In this document: in pieces, positions 57,011 through 64,000 of the stretch
Layout: each line of letters begins with the position of its first letter
How positions within the stretch are numbered: the stretch's first letter is position 1
Assembly (NCBI RefSeq): GCF_904849725.1
Contig: NC_058524.1
Coordinates: 506,524,263 to 506,588,262, forward strand
Direction of reading: 5' to 3'
From: Hordeum vulgare subsp. vulgare
Lineage: Eukaryota > Streptophyta > Magnoliopsida > Poales > Poaceae
Length of the DNA stretch: 64,000 nucleotides
The notes under the pieces: generated by a model
Seen by the model: only the letters and a program-made list of their open reading frames with translations
The model's database searches: none
What the model was told of the DNA's origin: nothing
Program-made: the position numbers and the translations under genes

Positions 57011-57805
57011 CTAGTTCTTCTTCTTGGGGACCCACATCGCCTTGATGGGGATCCTTGGAGTTATGGTAGCGCTAGTTGAAGTAGAGCTAGTAGTGTCCTT
57101 GGGAATCCACTTGACCTTGGCTTGGGGTTCTTCCTCAAATGAGTCAATCTCTTATTGAAGTTTGTCCATGCCCTTGTGGTCTTGTGGTGGAATGTCATCT
57201 TGAGAGCATGTTCCCTTTGGGACAATAGGGTCATACTCTCCTTTCCGGGAAAAACTTTGGGATGGGGTATTAACCTTCTTCCCATTTAACTCCGTTGGCA
57301 TTGAAGTAGCCAAAACCTTGCTTCTTCCGGTGTCCTCCTTGCTTGCGTACAATTTTGTCTCAAATAGTTTACTCCCGGAAAGACTCTTGAAGACACCTCT
57401 ATCTATAATTCCTTTCAATAAATTATTTTCTTGCTCAAGTGTAACTTGGCTAACAACATCATTAGTAGAATCAAGTGATCAACTAGCAACAACATATTTT
57501 GATTTAACATTAGCATTGTTGTTACTAGATGAAGAAACTTTATTGCCTTTGTTACTAGTGTGCTTAGGTTTAACTTGTGGAACAAAAGTACACAGGAGTA
57601 ATAGTTTCGCTAGATAAGAACAACTCTTATTTCGAAGATCATCATTGATTGCTCTTAGAAACTCATGCTCCTGCTCTAAATTCAGCTGCTCGAAGCGTAG
57701 CTTCTGATGAGTTCTTGCAAGATCTCTATGATCTTCTAGAGTAGATTCATTAGCTAACTTAAGAGTCTTTAATTCTTTAGTTAGTTGTTCAATCTCTTTG
57801 AAATT
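57011..57805 (-). pseudogene. K1 gag, C-terminal part
   Basis: Minus strand. From 57805: a coiled coil (KEIEQLTKELKTLKLANEST), Cys/Lys/Asn-rich part (PQVKPKHTSNKGNK, SSSSNNN), then KGIIDRGVFKSLSGSK and an end WVPKKKN at 57011. The coiled coil and WVPKK ending match Sirevirus-type gag (compare WVPKTKP in K2). A stop near 57150 and at least one more near 57480 break it. Its upstream half is deleted; the frame begins at the junction with the LTR. Confidence 0.7.
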
Positions 57806-58408
57806 CTCGGTGAGACTGATATATGAATCTCAGTGTTACCGATATGGTGACCTAGGCAATTTCGACATCTCGGTGAGACCAATTTCAAAACTCAGAAATT
57901 CTGATTCTTGAAATCGACACACCACAAAGTTGGTCACTGATGTTCGGTGGCACCAAAGTGAAAGTTGGTGGTACTGAGATTCTAGGGTTTGGCAAAGGTC
58001 GTGTCTCTGGAAAATTGGTAGGGCCAAAATGTAATTCTTGGCGGCACATATTTTTGATGTTTAGGCTTTTGGACAGAGAACTTTGTGAGAGAATTGTTGA
58101 ATATTTTTGGTGGCTGTATCTAAGCACTTGAGCAACCAATTCATCATCGATACCTCACCCCCTTCTAATAGTATTGGCTTTCCTATGAACTCAAAAGTGA
58201 TTTCTCACAAATATAAAATGCAGAGTCCTCTTGCTTGTAGCTTGGCTAATATTATTCATTTCCTTGTATGAAGGGGATTCTCCTCACAATCCTTTAGCCA
58301 ATGCATCTTTGAACTTTTCTAAAACATACTTGGATAGAATCATTAGTTCAATGATACATTTGTTGTTATTAATTACCAAAACCACCTTAGGGAGCAATTG
58401 TGCTTTCA
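57806..58408 (-). mobile_element. K1 5' LTR, truncated
   Basis: Matches 6137-6729, with roughly 10 percent differences by eye. It starts TGAAAGCACAATTGC at 58408 (minus strand). The far end (with TATA box, R and U5) is missing, replaced by mid-gag, so K1 could not have been transcribed from here after the deletion. Confidence 0.75.
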
Positions 58409-60195
58409 CATAGGTCGAGGTCAGGTCTTCAAGTTGGGGACGCTCCTCGGTTCTTCTGAACTGTTTTTCGTCTTCGGTCATTGGTCTTGAAAACTGGTTC
58501 GACAAATCTTCTCATCTCGGATCTTGAGGATCACTGAGCTGAATCCGAAGAGTTCACACGTCGGGCATCCAAGGATCTCTTTAAGCTTTTGGCCTTTATT
58601 AATGTGTCATTATTTTTATGCCACACCTCAGGTTTTCAAGTGTAGTAGTGTCCTCTTGCATCCGAGCTCCACTGCCGGACTATATCTGAGGGTTTTTTGC
58701 AGTTCGATTCACGAAATTGGCGTGGGGATCAACTCCTAGCTCGGCAGCACACTTAGGAACGGAAACACGGTGTGCATAGTCCTCGAGACTCGGGTTGGGT
58801 GCGGACGACCAACCCAAGAATCGTAATCTCCTCGGAAACTGTTCTGCACTTGTTGTGTACGTTTTGACAACGCTGAAGTACAAATCGCCAAGAAAGATGA
58901 CAAACTACGGGTCAAAAAAGATTTCCCGAGCAGAACTACCATGTCGAACGCCTCGAACAAGAGGATGTCCCGCCTCCTGAATGTGAAAACATAAAAATAG
59001 GTTAAAGGTGCATAAGCCCGGATAACCAAAAAACTTTGGCAAAAACATTACGTCTCAATTAAATCAAGTTTCTTGGTGCCAATCCAAAAATCGGTCTTAA
59101 AATTAGTTTGTGCTTCCGTCGTGCTTTAACATGACACATGCGATCTCAAGGTTTCAAGCGGGTCAGCCTTAGGCTTCAACCTCCATATCCCAAAGGCGGA
59201 GTGTTTCTTCCATGCGAGTTTAGCAAACTAAACTCGAGATGCTTTAGAAAGAAACTAGCAGTCCGGCTATTGACCAAACACTAGAGTCGAGAAAGGAGCA
59301 GTAGAAAAAGACTTTGCAACTATCAAGAAGAACACACTTATTACAAAATGGATCATATAAATTTAAAATCCCCCACGTAACATGGGTAGAGGAAGTGTTT
59401 TTAAGAAACAACGCTCTTAACAAGCTAAGTTTTAAACAAACAACTTTTTTGTTTAACACAAATATGATGCTTGGTTTAACCGCACAGAAATTAAAAATTG
59501 AAAAAACGTTAAGCATGAAAGCGACTTAGCTCGTTATCATGCTTGGTGTTGATGACGTGGGTCGAGCTTGCTGCGGACCAAGCACCCAGCCCCCAAGCCG
59601 GTCCCGAAGTAACCGTTCAAACACGTCGGCTTAATGAAATAGCAGAGAAGCATGGTTGATGCGGTGAGGCGAAGCCCCCAGTCCAGCTAACACGCCGAAG
59701 TTCATCGGCTGGTGACGCCCCCAACTTAGTCATACGCTAATCATAAACGCAAATACGTACGACCAAGAGTAGGGACTCACAGCAAGATATCACAACACAA
59801 CTCTAGACCCAAATTAATGTCATGCAAGCTTCATATTACAAGCCAGGGGCGTGAAGGGCTCTAATACATAAGTTCAAATACAAATGAGTCAACACAAGCA
59901 ATTAATATCTAAGTACAGACTTAAGTAAACAAGTTTGCCTTAATAAGGCTAGCACAAACATAAGCAACGGATCGAAAAGGCAAGGCCTCCTGCATGGGAG
60001 CCTGCTAACTACTCAGCAGCATCCATGTAGTCCTACGCTAGGTCGGCGTAGTAGTAGTAGTCAGCAGGATCAACTAACTCCTGGGCTCCTTCATCTTGTC
60101 ACGACAATCGTATTAAGAGGGAAAAGGGGAGCAAAGCAACGGTGAGTACTCATCAAAAGTAATCGCAAGACTGACATCAGAGCCATGCTAAGTAT
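58409..60195. mobile_element. H: non-coding remnant of an LTR element
   Basis: No gene seen. Blocks such as AGCCCCCAAGCCGGTCCCG and GAAGCCCCCAGTCC (59590-59690) resemble the non-coding internal parts of wheat gypsy elements. It is interrupted by S2 and S3 and continues at 61671 and 63652. Reading frames are short and without motifs. Class assignment is weak. Confidence 0.5.
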
Positions 60196-61670
60196 TGATA
60201 CGTCCATTTTGCATCATGCTTTCATGTTGATATTTATCGCTTTTTGGGCTATTATTACACTTCATGGTACAATACTTATGCCTTTTCTCTCTTATTTTGC
60301 AAGGTTTACATGAAGAGGGAGAATGCTGGCAGCGAGAATTCTGGCCTGAAAAGGGAGCAAGTTTGAGATACCTATTCTACGCAACTCCAAAATCCGTGAA
60401 AATCAACGAGGATTTATTTTGGATTTTATAAAAAATACTGGGCCGAAGAAGTACCAAAGGGGCGCCAGCAGGAGGCTTGTGGGATCCCAGCTGGCCCTCT
60501 GGCTCCCCTCTTTTCCTACAAGAAGGGTTTCGTTCCAAAAAAATCAAGAGGAGGCTTTCGGGAGGAATCGCCGCCGCCACGAGGCGGAACTTGAGCAGAA
60601 CCAATCTAGAGCTCCGGCAGGACGATCCTATCGGGGATACTTCCCTCCCGGAGGGGGAAATCGTTGCCATCGTCATCACCAACACTCCTCTCATCAGAGG
60701 GGACTCGCCACCATCAACATCTTCATTAGCACCATCTCATCTCCAAACCCTAGTTCATCTCTTGTAACCAATCTCCGTCTCGCGACTCTGATTGGTACTT
60801 GTAAGGTTGCTAGTAGTGTTAATTACTCTTTGTAGTTGATGCTAGTTGGATTACTTGGTGGAAGATTATATGTTCAGATCTGTGATGCTACTCATTACCT
60901 CTCTGGTCATGAATGTGATTATGCTTTGTGAGTAGTCACTTTTGTTCCTGAGGACATGGGATAAGTCATGCTATAAGTAGTCATGTGAATTTGGTATTCG
61001 TTCGATATTTTGATGTGTTGTATGTTGTCTCTCCTCTAGTGGTGTTACGCGAACGTCGACTACATAACACTTCACCATTATTTGGGCCTAGAGGAAGGCA
61101 TTGGGAAGTAGTAAGTAGACGATGGGTTGCTAGACTGACAGAAGCTTAAACCCTAGTTTATGCGTTGCTTCGTAAGGGGTTGATTTGGATCCACTAGTTT
61201 AATGCTATGGTTAAACATTGTCTTAATTCTTCTTTCGTAGTTGCGGATGCTTGCGAGAGGGTTAATCATAAGTGGGATGCTTTTCCAAGTAAGGGTAGTA
61301 CCCAAGCACCGGTCCACCCACCTATCAAACTATCAAAGTAACGAACGTGAATCATATGAACATGATGAAAACTAGCTTGACAGAAATTCCCATGTGTCCT
61401 CGGGAGCGTTTTACCTCCTATAAGAGTTTGTCCAGGCTTGTCCCTTGTTACAAAAGGGATTGGGCAACTTTGCTGCACCTTTGTTACCATTGTTACTTTC
61501 TACTTGCTACGAATCTTCTTGTCACACAACTACTTGTTACCGATAATTTCAGTGCTTGCAGAGATTACCTTGCTGAAAACCGCTTGTCAGGTCCTTCTGC
61601 TCCTCGTTGGGTTCAACACTCTTACTTATCGAAAGCACTACGATAGATCCCCTATACTTGTGAGTTATCA
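60196..61670 (+). mobile_element. S2: solo LTR of a gypsy element
   Basis: TGATACGTCCATTTTGC at 60196 to GAGTTATCA at 61670, 1475 bases, with perfect target copies AGTAT (60191-60195, 61671-61675). No internal sequence remains, so it arose by recombination between two LTRs. It is a separate family from S1 and S3, judged by body sequence. Confidence 0.93.
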
Positions 61671-62007
61671 AGTATGCATCGGTATTAAAGGAATGGGGCT
61701 ATATCTTTGGACTGACTACAGAAATGCAAGAATAGAGAGAAGGCCTAGTCCTATTGAAGACTATCATATTCAGTGTCTTGCAGCATTAGAAGAGTGTAGA
61801 TCAGTAACACATATGTAATTTTTTTTGCAACAAATTTATTAATTACGCCCAGAGATCCTTCCTCGACTCCATGCGAGAAAGCAATCTCTGTGACAACATT
61901 GTAATTTAAGTCACAATTCTAGTTGTATTAGATTGGGATACGACTGCAAGTCATCGTGTTACCGTGGACACAGCTATTCACATAGTTGAATCATCCCTCG
62001 AGGGGTG
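61671..62007. mobile_element. H, middle segment
   Basis: Continuation of H between S2 and S3; no gene. It ends CTCGAGGGGTG, whose last five bases are the S3 target copy. Confidence 0.5.
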
Positions 62008-63651
62008 TGATACGTCTCAAACCTATCTATAATTTTTGATGGTTTCATGTTGTTATCTTGTCATCTTCGGATGTTTTATGTACCTTTTATATCTTTTTGG
62101 GGACTAACTTATTAATTCAGTGCCAAGTGTCTGTTCCTCTTTTTTCTGTGTTTTTGGCTCTTTTCAGATCTGATTTTGGAACGGAGTCCAAACGGAATAA
62201 AATCCCTGAAATAAATTTTTCCCGAACGGAAGAAGATCAGGGGGCTTATGGGCCAAGCCAGGAGAGCTACAGGGAGCCCACAACCCCTATAGCCGACACC
62301 ACGGGACGGCAGCTAGCAGGCTTGAGGCCTCCCTGGCGCCCCCTGACCTAGCTCCTTCGCCTATATATTCCCTAAAATACAAAAAAATCAGGGAATCCAC
62401 GAAAACACTTTTCGGCCGCCGCAAGCTTCCGTTTCCGCGAGATCTCATCTGGAGACCCTTCCAGGTGCCCTGCCGGAGGGGACTTTGGAGTTGGAGGGCT
62501 TCTACATCAACATCATCGCCCCTCCAATGACTCGTGAGTAGTTCACTTCAGACCTACGGGTCCGTGGTTAGTAGCTAGATGGCTTCTTCTCTCTCTTGGA
62601 TCTTCAATACAAAGTTCTCCATGATCTTCATGGAGATCTATCCGATGTAATGCTCTTTGGCGGTGTGTTTGTCGTGATCCGATGAATTGTGGATTTCTGA
62701 TCAGATTATCTATGATATATATTTGAGTCTTTGCTGATTTCTTTTATGCATGATTTGATATCCTTGTAAGTCTCTCCTAGTCTTGGGTTTTGTTTGGCCA
62801 ACTAGATCTATGATTCATGCAATGGGAGAAGTGCTTGGTTTTGGGTTCTTACCGTGTGGTTACCTTTCCCAGTGATAGTAGGGGCAGCAAGGCACACATC
62901 GTGTAGTTGCCATCAAGGGTAACAAGGTGGACTTTGTCGTAGATATGAGATTGTCCATATACATCATGTCATCTTGCTTAAGGCGTTACTCTGTTCTTTT
63001 GGACTTAATACACTAGATGCATGCTGGATGGCGGTCGACGTGTGGAGTAATAGTAGTAGATGCAGAAAGTATCGGTCTACTTGTTTTGGACGTGATGCCT
63101 ATAGATATAATCATTGCCATAGATGACGTCATGACTTTGCACCGTTCTATCAATTGCTCGACAGTAATTTGTTCACCCACCGTCTACTTGCTTTCATGAG
63201 AGAAGCCACTAGTGAATACTACGGCCCCCGGGTCTATTCACACCTATCGTTTCCACTTTCGCTTTACTTTGCTTTGTTACTTTGTTGCTTTCAGTTCTCA
63301 CTAGGCAAACAATCTATAAGGGATTGAAAGCCCCTTCATAGCGTTGGGAGCAAGCTTTTTGTGTTTGTGCAGGCACTTGAGATACTCCTTCACTGGATCG
63401 ATACCTTGGTTCTCAAACTAAGGGAAATACTTACCACCACTGCGCTACATCACCCTTTCCGCTTCGAGGGAACACCAACACAAGGCTCCAAGGCCACGGG
63501 GGAAATCCTTTGGATATTTGCCTAGGAAGTCCCTTATGGCGTAGCCGTAGCAGAAGGATTCCTGGTGCCGTTGCTGAGGAGTATCAAGACAAGAATAGTT
63601 TCCCGTCAGCACTTTTCTGGCACCGTTGGAAGGTCTTTTGTTGCAGTAGCA
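62008..63651 (+). mobile_element. S3: solo LTR of a gypsy element
   Basis: TGATACGTCTCAAACC at 62008 to TTGCAGTAGCA at 63651, 1644 bases, target copies GGGTG (62003-62007, 63652-63656). Its start resembles the G1 LTR. Near its end it holds TGGTGCCGTTGCTGAGG (about 63570) and TGGCACCGTTGGAAGG (about 63620), which look like primer-binding-site regions of other gypsy elements but lie inside the LTR as defined by the target copies. Confidence 0.9.
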
Positions 63652-64000
63652 GGGTGCACCACATTTCCCACCACGCTTGATAACCTCTGTCCGGACACAC
63701 TTTCCTCGGTCAAGACCGGCCTTGGGACACCAACACGTCGTAGTCCTACCTAGGCTCAACAGAGAGGCCAGCCCACCGGACTAAACCCTATGCACGGAGG
63801 GGTCTTGGGTCCATCGCCCTTTGCACTCCTACACGTTGCGAGGGCGGCCGAGATCAGTCATGGCACCTCTTATACAAGATCAATGCTTATGAGGACCACT
63901 CAAGCGCGCTCCACTCCAATGCTGACGTACGAAGAGCCTCGACTGATACAACAATGTCGAGTGCCCATAATTGTCCCTATGTGAAGGTTAGTGTGCATAG
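63652..64000. mobile_element. H, right segment
   Basis: Continuation of H after S3, with GGCTCAACAGAGAGGCCAGC and GCACGTTGCGAGGGCGGCCG-like text common in wheat LTR elements (positions 63750-63855). No gene. Confidence 0.5.

Larger units (their letters stand above)
5982..58408 (-). mobile_element. K1: nested Sirevirus-type copia element lacking pol
   Basis: Minus-strand element with 5' LTR at 57806-58408, a truncated gag at 57011-57805, ORF3 at 21133-24598 and 3' LTR at 5982-6729. It is split by G2 (7166-20982), S1 (22053-23475) and C2 (25284-56832). After removing these, only about 0.9 kb separates gag from ORF3, so protease, integrase, RT and RNase H are missing. The junction of the 5' LTR with mid-gag shows a further deletion of LTR end, leader and gag start. 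The five bases after the right LTR are CATAG; the left target copy is not identifiable, because G1 seems to have cut this end. Confidence 0.7.

Noticed and set aside
58409..60195. A host gene between K1 and S2
   Set aside because: Frames are short, without motifs, and the text resembles non-coding parts of gypsy elements.
60196..63651. S2 and S3 as the two LTRs of one element
   Set aside because: Their bodies differ, their target copies differ (AGTAT and GGGTG), and each is complete by itself.
4331..63651. G1 LTR and S3 as a pair enclosing the whole nest
   Set aside because: They share only the start; their 3' parts are unlike, and S3 has its own target copies.

Overview
The window looks like intergenic DNA from a large grass genome, most likely the wheat tribe (Triticeae). 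It is almost entirely nested transposable elements: Ty3/gypsy and Ty1/copia LTR retrotransposons, solo LTRs of gypsy families whose ends read TGATACGTC, and CACTA (En/Spm) DNA transposons with long subterminal repeats. I see no intact host gene, no tRNA or rRNA gene, no CRISPR array and nothing bacterial. Species and element names are inferences from sequence style; no database was searched.

Layout. (1) 1-5981: 3' part of a plus-strand gypsy element, G1 (internal 1635-4330, 3' LTR 4331-5981), with the end of a CACTA element, C1 (1-1634), inserted in it. (2) 5982-58408: K1, a minus-strand copia element of the Sirevirus (SIRE/Maximus) type that keeps part of gag and a third ORF but has no pol. 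K1 was broken by a Tat-type gypsy element G2 (7166-20982), a solo LTR S1 (22053-23475) and a CACTA element C2 (25284-56832, TSD AGT). C2 was broken in turn by CACTA element C3 (27184-39182, TSD AGC) and, eight bases further on, by a plus-strand Sirevirus K2 (39191-50480). (3) 58409-64000: a remnant LTR-element host (H), split by K1 and by two solo LTRs, S2 (60196-61670, TSD AGTAT) and S3 (62008-63651, TSD GGGTG).

Gene content. G2 has gag-protease-RT-RNase H-integrase on the minus strand and an intron-containing antisense gene on the plus strand. K2 has gag, pol and ORF3. C3 has a TNP2-type transposase and a TNPA-like second gene. C2 is the least ordinary: I find no transposase in it. It carries a gene resembling plant B3-type DNA-binding proteins and a two-exon DEDDy 3'-5' exonuclease gene. 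Nearly all reading frames are broken, many by stops that fit C-to-T change, as expected for old methylated transposons.

The items most worth a second look are the B3-like plus exonuclease pair in C2; the duplicated flank inside G2, which suggests an illegitimate exchange between a full element and a solo LTR; family-specific motifs that occur in the LTR and, in opposite orientation, in the spacer before ORF3 of both Sireviruses; and the hairpin-forming tandem arrays inside the CACTA elements.
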